Shown: one piece after another, positions 38,850-48,687 of the stretch | How the letters are laid out: each line of letters opens with the position of its first letter | Numbering within the stretch: the stretch's first letter is position 1 | Source: Haloferula sp. BvORR071 | GTDB lineage: Bacteria > Verrucomicrobiota > Verrucomicrobiia > Verrucomicrobiales > Akkermansiaceae | NCBI RefSeq assembly: GCF_000739615.1 | Contig: NZ_BATP01000039.1 | Span: forward strand, 237,109 to 301,108 | Reading direction: 5' to 3' | DNA: 64,000 nt | Made by a program: the position numbers and the translations under genes | Notes under the pieces: model-generated | What the model saw: the letters and a program-made list of their open reading frames with translations, nothing else | The model's database searches: none | Told to the model about the DNA's origin: nothing

Positions 38850-38866
38850 TTGGCACGGGCGATGCC
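38850..38866 (+). promoter_or_regulatory. Sigma54 (-24/-12) promoter of twin RNA locus 2
   Basis: TTGGCACGGGCGATGCC is a near-perfect sigma54 promoter: TTGGCACG, three spacer bases after the purine, then ATGC in place of TTGC. GG is at 38852-38853 and GC at 38864-38865. The predicted start is 38877, exactly the first base of the conserved hairpin, the same geometry as locus 1. Confidence 0.8.
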
Positions 38867-38876
38867 ATTAGAATGA

Positions 38877-39003
38877 TGTTCTCTGGGGGGAGAACAAAAA
38901 AATGGGGCCTGAGAAACCCCGCTATCCAATACAACCAACCCGCCGGGTGTGCGATCTCTTCGGAGGTCCCCCCGGCGGGAGTTGTATTGGAACCCGGGTT
39001 TTT
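38877..39003 (+). ncRNA. Candidate sigma54-dependent small RNA, twin 2
   Basis: Begins with the same 20-nt hairpin as twin 1 (38877-38896). It continues with stem GGGG/CCCC (38904-38907 with 38917-38920), which replaces the GGAG/CTCC of twin 1 with kept pairing. The segment GCTATCCAATACAACCAACC matches twin 1 closely, and a GC stem follows (CCCGCCGGG 38939-38947 with CCCGGCGGG 38971-38979). An outer perfect 11-bp stem, TCCAATACAAC (38925-38935) with GTTGTATTGGA (38981-38991), encloses it. Five T at 38999-39003 could end the transcript. No + strand gene follows for 1.3 kb, so it cannot be a leader. A 105-codon frame starts in it (ATG 38902) but is not coding-like. Confidence 0.65.
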
Positions 39004-39038
39004 CCGCATCCGGCTCCGCCAAGGGAGTCTCTCCTCTT

Positions 39039-39392
39039 CTACTCGAAGAAGGTATCCTCGTGCCGGTATGGCGGTGCGCAGCAGCAAAGCATCCGCACTC
39101 CGCCCTCGCTGCGGATTTGGTGCCAAGCCCCGGCCGGGATCAGGATCCCGTCGCCTGGTCCCACCTCGCGCTCCACGCCGTTGATCTCCATGATTCCGCA
39201 ACCCTCCAGCAGGAAGTAGAACTCCTCGCTGTCCTGGTGCCAGTGCCGCTGGGTCGCCCCGCCGGCGGGAATCGTCGCCTCCGCCAGGCTCTGCATCTTC
39301 ACAGGGGCATTCGAGAGATCGAGGATGCTGCGGATGGTCGAGCCGTCCTTGGTGGTGAAGGGGGCTTGGGAATCGAGGGCGCGGACTTCCAT
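39039..39392 (-). CDS. Cupin-domain protein
   Basis: A 117-residue single-domain cupin. Motif 1 is visible as HWHQDSEEFYFLLEG (H50, H52 and a Glu at 56-57, then G64 region) and motif 2 as PGDGILIPAGAWHQI with H91, so the usual 3-His/1-Glu metal site can form. The start ATG 39392 gives a normal cupin N-terminus (MEVRALDSQAPFTT). Small cupins of this type are isomerases, dioxygenases or sensor domains, and the substrate cannot be told. An unusual CCC triplet (LCCCAPP) lies near the end. It is 47 nt after the upstream gene stop and may be co-transcribed with it. Confidence 0.85.
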   Translation of the reverse strand: MEVRALDSQAPFTTKDGSTIRSILDLSNAPVKMQSLAEATIPAGGATQRHWHQDSEEFYFLLEGCGIMEINGVEREVGPGDGILIPAGAWHQIRSEGGVRMLCCCAPPYRHEDTFFE

Positions 39393-39439
39393 GCCGCATC
39401 CTAGGCGGGCTGCCTCAGAAATTGGAAGCAGGCGGAAGG

Positions 39440-40111
39440 CTACTCGCCTAGAAACACCAACTCCTCCGCCAGCTTGTTCAGCGAGAGCCTTGCCACCGGT
39501 AGTGCGTCCGAGAGATCCCCGAACAGCCGCCGCGGCGCATCCTGGGGAGCGCTGCGATTGTCCGCCGCATCGCGATACGCCCGGCGGGCGAAGTCCTCGT
39601 AAAACGCCACCCCCGGAGCTCCGCGACGCTGGCAGCGCCGGCTGAGGAATCCCGGAAAGAGTCCGGTGAGCACCAGAAATTGGTTCCCAGCCTCCAACTG
39701 CAGGTGGAAGCGCATCCGGCCATGGGCGGATTCCAAGATCGCCACGAAGTCCGCCGCATGGGTCAGGCCGGCGGGCAGGCTGCGCAGCGGATCTCCGGTA
39801 TCGCTGGCCAGCCGCTGGACCATCACGCCCGCCACGTAGTCGGCCATCCCGGGATCCGTGATGCCCACGTCCAGGAAGGAATGCCGCACCAGCACATAGA
39901 AATAGAAGGCGGGCGACACGCTCAGCGCGGCGGTGGAAGCGAGAAGCCCGCGTAGGACCTCCTTGAGATCCAACATCTCCCTGAGGGCCTCCGGGTCCTC
40001 CCAGAGGGTCCACAGGTGGCGCCGCTCACCCCCGGGCGCCAGGACATGGCTCAGGAACGCGAAGTCGGCCGGGGTGAAACGGTCGCGACTTGAGGGAATC
40101 CAAGTGCTCAT
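39440..40111 (-). CDS. Hypothetical protein, cytoplasmic
   Basis: A 223-residue protein from MSTWIPSSRDRF (ATG 40111, preceded by GACAGG). No signal peptide is evident. One moderately hydrophobic stretch (ALSVSPAFYFYVLVRHSFLDVG) may be buried or membrane associated. Helical segments continue to the end, with a Cys-Gln-Arg-Arg cluster (SRRCQRRGAPG). I do not recognise it. The cupin gene follows 47 nt downstream. Confidence 0.65.
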   Translation of the reverse strand: MSTWIPSSRDRFTPADFAFLSHVLAPGGERRHLWTLWEDPEALREMLDLKEVLRGLLASTAALSVSPAFYFYVLVRHSFLDVGITDPGMADYVAGVMVQRLASDTGDPLRSLPAGLTHAADFVAILESAHGRMRFHLQLEAGNQFLVLTGLFPGFLSRRCQRRGAPGVAFYEDFARRAYRDAADNRSAPQDAPRRLFGDLSDALPVARLSLNKLAEELVFLGE

Positions 40112-40310
40112 CCTGTCGTTCCCAATAGCAAATCCGGGGCCGAAATGGCGATAGAAATTTGACAATGGTTAAATAGATGCCCGGAAACCCTTGATTTTAC
40201 TGCAAATACCTCTTGACAGAAACTTGTGGATTGGGCTTGCCCCTAACATCCCCAGTCTCTAAACCCCCGGGTTCCTGCGCCGTGCGTAGGAGAAAACACC
40301 GACATCAACC

Positions 40311-40742
40311 ATGACCCGGACCCAAAGATCCGTGGCCCTGGCCATAGCCGGAGCCTTATTGCTACCATCCTGCACCACGCAGGCCACAGCGTCTAGCAGC
40401 CTCAGCGGCGGCCAGACGGAGTGGGAAGTATCCACCATCCAGCATGGTGAAGCCTCATGGTATGGAACCCGCTGCAATGGCGGGACACGCACCGCGAGTG
40501 GTGAGCGTCTCAGCAATGGTGCTGCGACCGCCGCTCACAAGACCCTGCCACTGGGGACCAATGTGCGCGTGACCAACCTTGCCAATGGCAAGTCCGAGAT
40601 TGTCCGCATCACCGACCGCGGCCCTTACACCAAGGGTCGTGTCATCGATGTGACCGAAGGGGTCGCGCAGCGCTTGGGATTCTACTCCCGTGGAACCGTA
40701 TCGGTGAAGGTCGAGGTGCTGAAGAAAGCCGCGGAGGATTGA
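40311..40742 (+). CDS. rlpA: RlpA-like septal ring lipoprotein (double-psi beta-barrel)
   Basis: A 143-residue lipoprotein (LLLPSC, lipidated C21) with one RlpA-like double-psi barrel: GEASWYGTRCNGGTRTASGE, AAHKTLPLGTNVRVTNLANGK, VRITDRGPYTKGRVIDVTEGVAQRLGF (read in pieces), with the conserved RITDRGPY. RlpA proteins bind or cleave naked glycan strands at the division septum. It lacks the SPOR domain of longer RlpAs, so septal targeting would need another partner. A very good terminator follows. Confidence 0.9.
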   Translation: MTRTQRSVALAIAGALLLPSCTTQATASSSLSGGQTEWEVSTIQHGEASWYGTRCNGGTRTASGERLSNGAATAAHKTLPLGTNVRVTNLANGKSEIVRITDRGPYTKGRVIDVTEGVAQRLGFYSRGTVSVKVEVLKKAAED

Positions 40743-40784
40743 TCTTCGGATCAATTGTCCCGGTGCAAGTCGTCCTCCTAAAAG

Positions 40785-40829
40785 ATCGCCCTCTTCCGGC
40801 CCCTCTGGAAGAGGGCGATTTGTTTTTTT
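40785..40829 (+). terminator. Intrinsic terminator after rlpA
   Basis: A perfect 13-bp stem (ATCGCCCTCTTCC at 40785-40797 with GGAAGAGGGCGAT at 40807-40819) is followed by TTG and seven T. Confidence 0.92.
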
Positions 40830-41020
40830 GGGGGGCGTTAGGTGGCTCCGTCATGAGCTTGAGGGCAGGCGGTAGACTTTTCTCAGAACGGTGTTGCCGT
40901 TCTAACGACCGTTGTTGTGCCGTGGGCCCCGATGCCACCGACTCCGGTGGCTCACCCGCATGGGGTAGCGATTGCTTGCTAACTCCTGATCGGACGATGC
41001 GTTGAGAATTCAAGCATTCG

Positions 41021-43564
41021 ATGATGAAGCGTGCCCTCTTTCTCCTGCCGCTCCTTGTGGCTCCCTTTGCGGCAGCCTCACCACCCGCGCTATCGCCCGA
41101 GGACGAGTTGAAGGCCATCGAGCTTCCGGATGGCTACCGGCTGGAGCTTGTGCTCAGTGAGCCGCAGATCGCGGAACCGGTGCTTTGCACCTTCGATGGC
41201 AATGGCCGCATGTACGTCGCGGAGATGCGCAGCTACATGAAGGACATCGACGGCAGTGGAGAGTTTGATCCGATCAGCCGCATCTCGCGCCACTCCAGCA
41301 GCAAGGGCGATGGCGTCTTCGACAAGAGCGAGGTCTTCCTCGATCAGATCCTCCTGCCTCGCATGGTGCTGCCGATGGACGACCGCGTCCTCGTCGGCCT
41401 TACCAATTCCAATGACTTCACGCTCTATCGCGATGCCAATGGCGATGGCAGCGCCGATGAATCGAAGCTCTGGTTCAAGGGTGGCCCGCGCGCGGGTAAC
41501 ATGGAGCATCAGCCCAGTGGTCTCGTCTGGGCCTTGGACAACTGGATCTACACCACCTACAACAGCTACCGACTGCGCTGGAATGGCAGCGGCGATCCCC
41601 TGGAGGAAACCACTGCCGCGAATGGCGGCCAGTGGGGCATCGCGCAGGATGACTATGGCAAGCTCTGGTGGTCGAACGCCGGCGGCGAGAAAGGGATCTG
41701 GAACTACCAGACGCCGGTCCTCTACGGCGCGATCAACGTCCCCAGCCAGATGAGCCCGGACTTCAACAAAATCTGGCCCCTCGTCTCGCTCGGGGATTTC
41801 CAGGGCGGGCCGGTGCGCTTCCAGTCTCCGGAGTTCAAGGCCCTGAATGTCTTCACCGCCTGCTGCGGCCAGACCGTCTTCCGCGGCGACCGTCTGCCGG
41901 AAGAAATGAGGGGCAATGTCTTCCTGCCCGAGCCGGTCGGCCGCTTGATCCGTCGTGCGACTGTTAGAGTCGACGATGGCATCACCAGGGTCGCGAACCC
42001 TTGTGAGCAAGGGGAGTTCATCCGCAGCTCGGATCCCTAATTCCGCCCGATCAATGCGACCACCGGACCGGATGGCTGCCTCTACATCGTGGATATGTAT
42101 CGTGGCATCGTCCAAGAGCGGAACTGGACCAAGCGCGGCGCCTTTCTGCGCGATCGCATCCTCGAGCATGGGCTCGATCAAGTCACCGGCCACGGCCGCA
42201 TCTGGCGGCTCGTCCACAAGGATTTCCAGCCGGGACCGCAACCCCACATGCTCGGCGAGACGCCCGCCCAGTGGGTCGAGCACCTCGCCCACCCGAACGG
42301 CTGGTGGCGCGATACCGCCCAGCGCCTGTTGGTTTTGAAGGGCGACAAGTCGGTGCTGCCGGCGCTACGCGAGATGGCCACTTCGCATGCCGATCCACTC
42401 GCCCGCATTCATGCCCTGTGGACGATCGAAGGCCTCGGGGCGCTGGATGAGAAGCTCGCGCTCGAACGCCTCCAGAATCCGCTGCCGCAAGTCCGCGTCC
42501 AAGCCATCCGCGCCAGCGAAACGATCCTGAAGACGCCAGGCGATCATCGCGAACTGCTTAATGCCATTCACGCCTTGGCCACGGACCGCGATCCCAATGT
42601 CGTCCTCCAGGTGGTCATGACTTCCAAGATCCTGAATCTCCCCAACTGGAAGCAGGAGGCGCGGAAGATCGTCGCCACCAGCAACTCCTCCGGTGTTCGC
42701 GAGATCGGTGAAAAGCTTCTCACCGAGGCCCCGAGCCTCGCCGCCAGCAACTTCACTCCTCAGCAGCGCTCCAGCATCGAGCGTGGGCATCAAATCTTTT
42801 CCTCGGTTTGCTTCGCCTGCCACGGCTCCGATGGCGAAGGCGCGCCGCTGTCCGGCAGCCAGGATCTGCGCTTGGCTCCGCCGCTCAAGGGTTCTCTAAC
42901 GGCCGTGCAAGGGGACTCGCTGCTGCGCGTGCTCCTCCACGGTCTAACAGGTCCGGTGGATGGCAAGGCCTACGAGTCCGAGATGATCTCGATGGGTGCC
43001 AATCCGGATTCATGGATCGCCGATATCGCGAGCTACGTTCGTGTTAGCTTTGGGAACAAAGGTGCACCGGTCACCACGGAGGAAGTCGCACGCCTGCGTG
43101 CCGCCAGCCTTGATCGCGGCAAGCCATGGAGCATCGCGGAATTGCGCGCGGCCTATCCGCAGGTCATCGCCGATCGCAGCGCTTGGAAGCTCCTTGCCAG
43201 CAAGAACGCCGACAGGGTGGCCCTCGCCATCGACAATGATCCCGCCACGCGCTGGAGCACCGGTGCCGAAGCGGACCCCGCCGCATGGATCCGGATCGAA
43301 CTCCCCGCGGCTGAGAAGCTCGCCGGGCTGATCCTCGAGCACGAAAAATCCCCGCGTGACTTTCCGGGCAGAGTGCGTGTCGAAGTCTCCACGGACGGTG
43401 AGACATGGACTCCCGTCGTCGAGACAAGCTGTGCCCGCGCCCGCAACGAGATCCACTTTCCTGAAGTGATCGCGGGCCGCTTCGTGCGCATCAGCCGCAC
43501 CGCCATCGCGGAGAGCAATTACTGGAGCATCCACGAACTGCAGCTCCTTCACATGAGCTCTTGA
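41021..43564 (+). pseudogene. PVC-type membrane dehydrogenase/cytochrome c protein, interrupted by an in-frame stop
   Basis: 848 codons in one frame with a TAA at 42038-42040 (codon 340). It has a signal peptide (MMKRALFLLPLLVAPFAAAS). A beta-propeller dehydrogenase-like domain (about 25-400; PDGYRLELVLSEPQIAEPV, GLVWALDNWIYTTYNSYR) continues across the stop with FRPINATTGPDGCLYIVDMYRG. Then come HEAT-like helices (about 425-575) and a c-type cytochrome domain with CFACH near residue 600. The C-terminus is a discoidin-like F5/8 type C domain (WIRIELPAAEKLAGLILEHE). The stop lies in a conserved block where the family usually reads D-P-x-F-R-P, so a TAC/TAT-to-TAA or AAT-to-TAA type change is likely. 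Either half may still be translated (a later ATG is at 42089), but a normal full-length protein cannot be made without readthrough or a sequence correction. Confidence 0.85.
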
Positions 43565-43786
43565 TGCATCTCTCGCGCGGCCAGTTGCGCGGGCTGCACG
43601 GGCAAATGCCTACTGCTGTTAGATTGCTCCATCCGGGTGATGCTTCAGCACCCCCCAATGGGTTATAGGAAACGTTCCTTGCGGGCTGCTACCACTGAGC
43701 CGCCTTCGGATGGCGACCTTCGCCACGCTTCAACCCGAGAAGCGGCATCCGCGGGTAGAACCCTATCTAAATCCCGTTTGAAGACA

Positions 43787-46700
43787 ATGAAGCCCACTCG
43801 TCGCCTTTTCTCCATCTCCTCGATCCCGCTTTGCAGGACCTCGCTCATCGCCAGTGCCGCCTTCTGCGCCGTCGCCGGTGCGGCCCAGACCGACCAGACT
43901 TGGACCGGTGCTGCCGACGCGCTCTGGACCACTGCCGGCAACTGGAACTCCGCTTCTCCGGGATCGGCCGACGTCGCCATCTTCAATGCCAGCTCCACCG
44001 CGAATCTGGCCACCACCCTTGGTGCGGACCGCTCGGTCCTCGGTCTCACGGTTGTGGATCCGGCGGGTGCCGTGAGCATCGTCGCAGGCAATACCCTGAC
44101 GATCGGAACTTCCGGCATCAACCTGAGCGCTGCCACCCAGAATCTCTCGGTCAGCAGCCCTCTGCTTCTGAATAGTGCCCAAGCATGGAATGTCGCCAGC
44201 GGCCGCACGCTCACGATCGCGGGAGCTAGCACCGGCTCCACTGGCGCCATCACCAAGTCCGGCACGGGCACCCTTCAACTCAATACCGCACTGGCGACCA
44301 GTGGCGGCGCAGTTCTTTCCGGAGGCACTACCAATGCCAACGCCGGCAGCTTCGTCAACGTGGTCGGAGGCCCCATCACCTTCGAAAACGGTGCGATCCT
44401 CGCCAACGCCCAGGCCGCGGGAAATACCACGTCGATCATCTCGAGCCTCGTCGTTGCCGCCGGCCAATCTGGCACGATCAACATGGGCAACCGCATGGCG
44501 TGGGGTAACAACGACGCCACCGTCGAAACTCTAACCGGTGCTGGCACACTCAACATCAACGCCAACACCACCGTCACCCGTGATGACATCTCCGCGGACA
44601 TGACCGCCTTCACCGGCACCATCAATTTCGGCGGAACTGGTCCCATCCGCCTTTTCATTAATGGTGGCAAGGTCGGCGCGGGCTTCACGAACAGCATTGT
44701 GGACCTTGCCGGCACCGTCGGCCTTTCGCCGCAAACGAATACCAACGGTAATACCATCAACATCGGCAAGCTCAGCGGTGCCTCGGCCACGGCCACCCTC
44801 AACGGTGGTTCCGCAGGTACCCCGACCTATGCGGTCGGCGGTCTCAACCTGGATACTTCCTATGACGGCGGCATTACCGGCACCGCCGCGCTGACCAAGA
44901 ACGGCACCGGCACCCTCACTCTCACCAACGCCACCAATCTCACCTACACCGGGATCACCACGGTGAATCTCGGCACCCTCAAGGTGAACGGGATCAAGAG
45001 CGGCGCAGGCAACACTGCCGTGAACCTTGGCGGCACCCTCACCGGCACTGGCAGTCTGGCCGGCACTACCACCGTGAACAGCGGCGGTGTCCTCGCCCCG
45101 GGCGACAATGGCATTGGCAATATCACCTTTGCGAACCTGACCCTCGGCTCCGGTAGCGCCTTGGCCGTGCAGTTCGGTAGCGGCAATGACACCGCCACCG
45201 TCTCCGCGGGCGGCACGCTCACGCTGAATGCCGGAGCCACCGTGGACGTCAATGGCTTCGACACCAATGGCACCTACACGCTGATCAATACCGCCGGTGC
45301 CACCGTTTCCGGTTCCGCGGCCACTGCCCTCAGCGTGGTGAATGGCAACGGCTCGAAGGCCTATCTCTTCTCCGATACTGGCACGGCCATCCGGCTCACC
45401 ATCACCAGCTCGGATCCCACCAACTTCTGGAAGACGGATGGCGGCGGTACCTGGAATGCCGCGGCCAACTGGACCAAGAATGCGGCTCCGAATGCCAGCG
45501 CCGCGGTCGCCAAGATTGGCCCTGGTCCCTCCGGCTTCGGCGGTGCCTTCACCGATCTTGCCTTCACCATCACACTTGATGGCAACCGCACGGTTGGCAC
45601 CCTCGCACTCGATGACTCCTTTGGCACCGCGATCAGCATTGATCCCGGGCTGGTCACTCCGGGCACGCTCCTCTTCGACAATGGTGCGGTGGCTTCGATC
45701 CTCTCGAATGCTTCGGGCGATCACATCGTCAATGCGCCCGTAAGCGTTGATGCGGATGACATCTCTGTTGACGTCGCGGGCACCTCCTCGCTGACCTTGA
45801 ATGGCAGCATTGCCGGTACCGGCGCCGCCTTGGTCAAGAGCGGGACCGGCAACCTCGTGCTGGCTGGCACGAATACCTTCGACGGTGGCGTGACCCTCGG
45901 CGCGGGCTCGGTCACGATCAACAGCTCGACCAGCCTCGGCAATGTCGCGGGTCCGGTGACCTTCTCGGGTGGCAGCCTGCGCCTTGGCTCTCCCGTGGCC
46001 GGCATCGTCCGTACCTATCAGATCAGCGGGGCGAACAACGCCTTGATCGATACCAATGGCAACGACTTCGGCTACGCCGGGGCGATCACTCCGCTCAGCG
46101 GTGCGACCGGCGGCCTCACGAAGTCCGGAGCGGGCATCCTCTCGCTTTCCGCGGCCCAAGCCTACACCGGCACCACCACCGCGGGCGGTGGCGTGCTTGA
46201 GTTCGCCGCCGGTAGCTCGGTCAGCGGCGCAGCGGCGAATGTCTCTGCGGTCGGCGGCGCGCAACTGGTGGTGAGCGGCGGCACGCTTACTGCCTCCGCC
46301 GCATCCTCGGTTAGCAATGGTGCTGCCGGTCTGCTCGTCAGCGGCGGCACGGTGAACTTCAATGCCGGACTGACGGCGACCAACAACTCGAACGCAGGTC
46401 ACCTGATCGCGGTAAGTGGTGGCTCCTTCAATGCCACTGCGCTGACCCTCGGTCGCAGCGCCCTGGTCTTTGGCAATGAACCCGCCGCGGCCTCCGCCAC
46501 GGTGGGCTTCCACATGAGCGGTGGCATCGGCCACATCACCGGCGCCTTCACCGTCGGTCAGAGCAACAGCGCGGTGAATTCCTCCGCCTCGGCTCTGCTC
46601 GATGGCGGTAGCCTCACCGTCGATGGCGCTACCAGTATCGGCCTGAACAACGGTGGCCGCTGGTCGGTCCTCGATATCAATGGCGCCACCTTCACCTCGA

Positions 46701-47806
46701 CCGATACGGTAAATGGTGTGGTCGTCGGCAATGGCTTCGCCGGTGACTCGCTCTTCCTGGTTCGCAACGGCACGGCCACGGTCGAGCGCATCGCCCTCCA
46801 GCAGGTCGCGGCTTCCACCGAGACCAGCCGCCTGCGCTTGAATGGCGGTGAACTCTATGTCGGCTCCGGCGGCATTATCGCGAACCCGAACGGTGGCACC
46901 AGCGTGCTCGATGTGCAGCTGGGCAGCGGCACCCTCGGTGCCAAGGCGGCATGGACTTCGGCGGTCGCGATGACCTTGAACTCGCTCACCACGATCAAGG
47001 CCTCCGATGGCTCCGGCTCGCCTTTCGACATCACCTTCACCGGCGCACTCGGCGGCACCGGTGGCTTCGTGAAGACCGGCGCGGGAACGCTCACAATTAG
47101 CGCTTCTAGCACCTACGCCGGTATCACCAATGTGCAGGCCGGCACCCTGGTGCTGGGAACTGCCACCCTGGACGATGCTTCCACCGTGAATGTCGCTTCG
47201 ACCGGCGTCCTGAACCTGCCGCACGGCCAGGTCGATACCGTGGCGGACTTTCAGATCGATGGCGTTTCGCAGGGCTTGGGCACTTACACCGCGGCGAATA
47301 CCAACGGCCGTATCACCGGCACCGGCTCGATCAAGGTCGGGGCGGGCGATCCCTTCACGCTTTGGATCGGTGGCTTCGCCGTCGGCGGCCTCGATGGCAA
47401 GAACGACGACCCGGATCACGATGGTCTCAGCAACCTTGAGGAGTTCGCGCTCGACGGCAATCCGGCCTCGGCTAACGCGAGCGGCAAGTTCCGCGCCGGC
47501 GTCGAAGCCGTGGGTGGCGAGCAAGCGCTTGTCATCACCCTGCCGGTACGCGCCGGTGCTGCCTTCACCGGCACCACCTCCAAGAGCGCCACCGTGGACA
47601 AGGTGCTCTACACCATCTCCGGTAGCAATGACCTCGCCACCTTCACTCAAGTGGTGAGCGAGATCTCCGCCAGTGCCACCGGACTGCCCGCCCTTAGCAG
47701 CAGCGACTGGTCCTACCGCAGCTTCCGCCTGAATGGTGCGATCGGCGGTGCCGCGACGCGTGGCCCGAAGGGTTTCCTGCGGGCCACCGCGGCCGAGGCC
47801 CCCTGA
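43787..47806 (+). CDS. Large secreted autotransporter-associated beta-strand repeat protein
   Basis: A 1339-residue secreted protein. The signal peptide is at residues 1 to about 33 (SLIASAAFCAVAGAAQT). The body is built of autotransporter-associated beta-strand (PATR) repeats, recognisable as GxxTKSGTGTLxLxxxxxYTGxTTVxxGTLxVxG-like units, for example at AITKSGTGTLQL, ALTKNGTGTLTL, ALVKSGTGNLVL, GLTKSGAGILSL and GFVKTGAGTLTI. This predicts a long beta-helix. The C-terminus has DPDHDGLSNLEEFALDGNP, a calcium-binding motif typical of verrucomicrobial surface proteins, and a final ~100-residue beta domain. No beta-barrel translocator is present, so it is not a classical autotransporter. ATG 43787 is chosen at the signal peptide. 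It may serve as an adhesin or surface layer. Confidence 0.9.
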   Translation: MKPTRRLFSISSIPLCRTSLIASAAFCAVAGAAQTDQTWTGAADALWTTAGNWNSASPGSADVAIFNASSTANLATTLGADRSVLGLTVVDPAGAVSIVAGNTLTIGTSGINLSAATQNLSVSSPLLLNSAQAWNVASGRTLTIAGASTGSTGAITKSGTGTLQLNTALATSGGAVLSGGTTNANAGSFVNVVGGPITFENGAILANAQAAGNTTSIISSLVVAAGQSGTINMGNRMAWGNNDATVETLTGAGTLNINANTTVTRDDISADMTAFTGTINFGGTGPIRLFINGGKVGAGFTNSIVDLAGTVGLSPQTNTNGNTINIGKLSGASATATLNGGSAGTPTYAVGGLNLDTSYDGGITGTAALTKNGTGTLTLTNATNLTYTGITTVNLGTLKVNGIKSGAGNTAVNLGGTLTGTGSLAGTTTVNSGGVLAPGDNGIGNITFANLTLGSGSALAVQFGSGNDTATVSAGGTLTLNAGATVDVNGFDTNGTYTLINTAGATVSGSAATALSVVNGNGSKAYLFSDTGTAIRLTITSSDPTNFWKTDGGGTWNAAANWTKNAAPNASAAVAKIGPGPSGFGGAFTDLAFTITLDGNRTVGTLALDDSFGTAISIDPGLVTPGTLLFDNGAVASILSNASGDHIVNAPVSVDADDISVDVAGTSSLTLNGSIAGTGAALVKSGTGNLVLAGTNTFDGGVTLGAGSVTINSSTSLGNVAGPVTFSGGSLRLGSPVAGIVRTYQISGANNALIDTNGNDFGYAGAITPLSGATGGLTKSGAGILSLSAAQAYTGTTTAGGGVLEFAAGSSVSGAAANVSAVGGAQLVVSGGTLTASAASSVSNGAAGLLVSGGTVNFNAGLTATNNSNAGHLIAVSGGSFNATALTLGRSALVFGNEPAAASATVGFHMSGGIGHITGAFTVGQSNSAVNSSASALLDGGSLTVDGATSIGLNNGGRWSVLDINGATFTSTDTVNGVVVGNGFAGDSLFLVRNGTATVERIALQQVAASTETSRLRLNGGELYVGSGGIIANPNGGTSVLDVQLGSGTLGAKAAWTSAVAMTLNSLTTIKASDGSGSPFDITFTGALGGTGGFVKTGAGTLTISASSTYAGITNVQAGTLVLGTATLDDASTVNVASTGVLNLPHGQVDTVADFQIDGVSQGLGTYTAANTNGRITGTGSIKVGAGDPFTLWIGGFAVGGLDGKNDDPDHDGLSNLEEFALDGNPASANASGKFRAGVEAVGGEQALVITLPVRAGAAFTGTTSKSATVDKVLYTISGSNDLATFTQVVSEISASATGLPALSSSDWSYRSFRLNGAIGGAATRGPKGFLRATAAEAP

Positions 47807-47852
47807 ACAAACTTGGTCGGTCTTGTTGGGTAATCCATAGCGATGGGTTGAT

Positions 47853-47881
47853 GGGCCGGGATGCAAATCCCGGCCCGTTTC
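47853..47881 (+). terminator. Intrinsic terminator after beta-strand repeat gene
   Basis: A 9-bp stem GGGCCGGGA (47853-47861) with TCCCGGCCC (47868-47876), followed by GTTTCC. Confidence 0.75.
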
Positions 47882-48687
47882 CGCTTATTGTGATCCGGGT
47901 TTTTGCAAGCCGTCGTCTTCACGGAGTTGTCGCTCCGCGAGCGTCATTTCGCGGGCGGGAGGACTCTGTACGCCCGATGCGAGGGCTCCTGACACAAAGA
48001 TGCAAGATCACTGGCATCCGGTCATACTCCACTCCCGCTCAAGAGCGGCTAACGAGAAACAGCACCCGGAGAACAACACTCCTCCTCTTGCGGGATCAGC
48101 GGGAATCCATCCGCAGCGTTGCCTCAGCTCGGTTCGACTGCTTGGCATCTGCTCATGGCGTCCAGGCGGATCCATACGGTTCCTCCTTGCCGCTCCCCGC
48201 GGGCGAATGACCACAAGACCCTGCCACCTGCAACGCCTGCTGGCGGTAGATACAGATGCCTGCTCAAACGCCTGGACCAATCCGTGACCCGGGCTGCCCC
48301 CACCCAGTCGCCGGGCCGGCACTCCCGCCGGCTTGGTCGTTCTTGTGGTTCACTTCCATCGATTTCTGACATCCACCTGTCACCCTCGTTCCCTTTTTCC
48401 ATTTAGCAAGGATTGAACCTTGCCCCGGCTTCCAGGCTATCGTCTTCCCAAGATCCGGGCTCACGCTGGCGTCTTGCGAGTTCTACGATGTTTCCCGTAC
48501 CGGATGAGAAGCCTCGCAGCGAGAAACAAAATGCCGCTAGCTCGGCGTCCCCTCCCAGTTCCGTCGAACTGCTGCGCGGCACCACCCGGACCTCGCGAAT
48601 GAAAGAGAGTGGATCACCTGTGCCAGCTGGGTCGGAAAACACATGCGTCACCTTCCAGTGCCGGTGGCTCGCGTGGTGGCGATGTCG
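47882..48687. other. Gene-poor stretch of about 800 nt
   Basis: I see no gene I can support. Short frames on both strands overlap each other and none has a recognised domain. A minus-strand frame at 48403-48651 has somewhat coding-like composition (FSDPAGTGDPLSFIREVRV) and lies 36 nt downstream of the NTF2-like gene, so it could be a decayed last gene of that operon. The evidence is too weak to call it. Confidence 0.4.

Noticed and set aside
38902..39219. A 105-codon frame starting inside twin RNA 2 with a good Shine-Dalgarno-like GGGGGGAG
   Set aside because: The G-run is locked in the conserved hairpin, twin 1 lacks the ATG, and the frame runs through RNA stems and the antisense of the cupin gene.
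40159..40218. Two TTGACA boxes upstream of rlpA (40159 and 40213)
   Set aside because: No matching -10 element at 16-18 bp from either, so I did not call a promoter.
44531..47866. A 1111-codon - strand frame opposite the beta-strand repeat gene
   Set aside because: Its repeat-like Arg/Gly/Glu/Ala composition is just the complement of the PATR repeats; no signal, domain or ribosome site.
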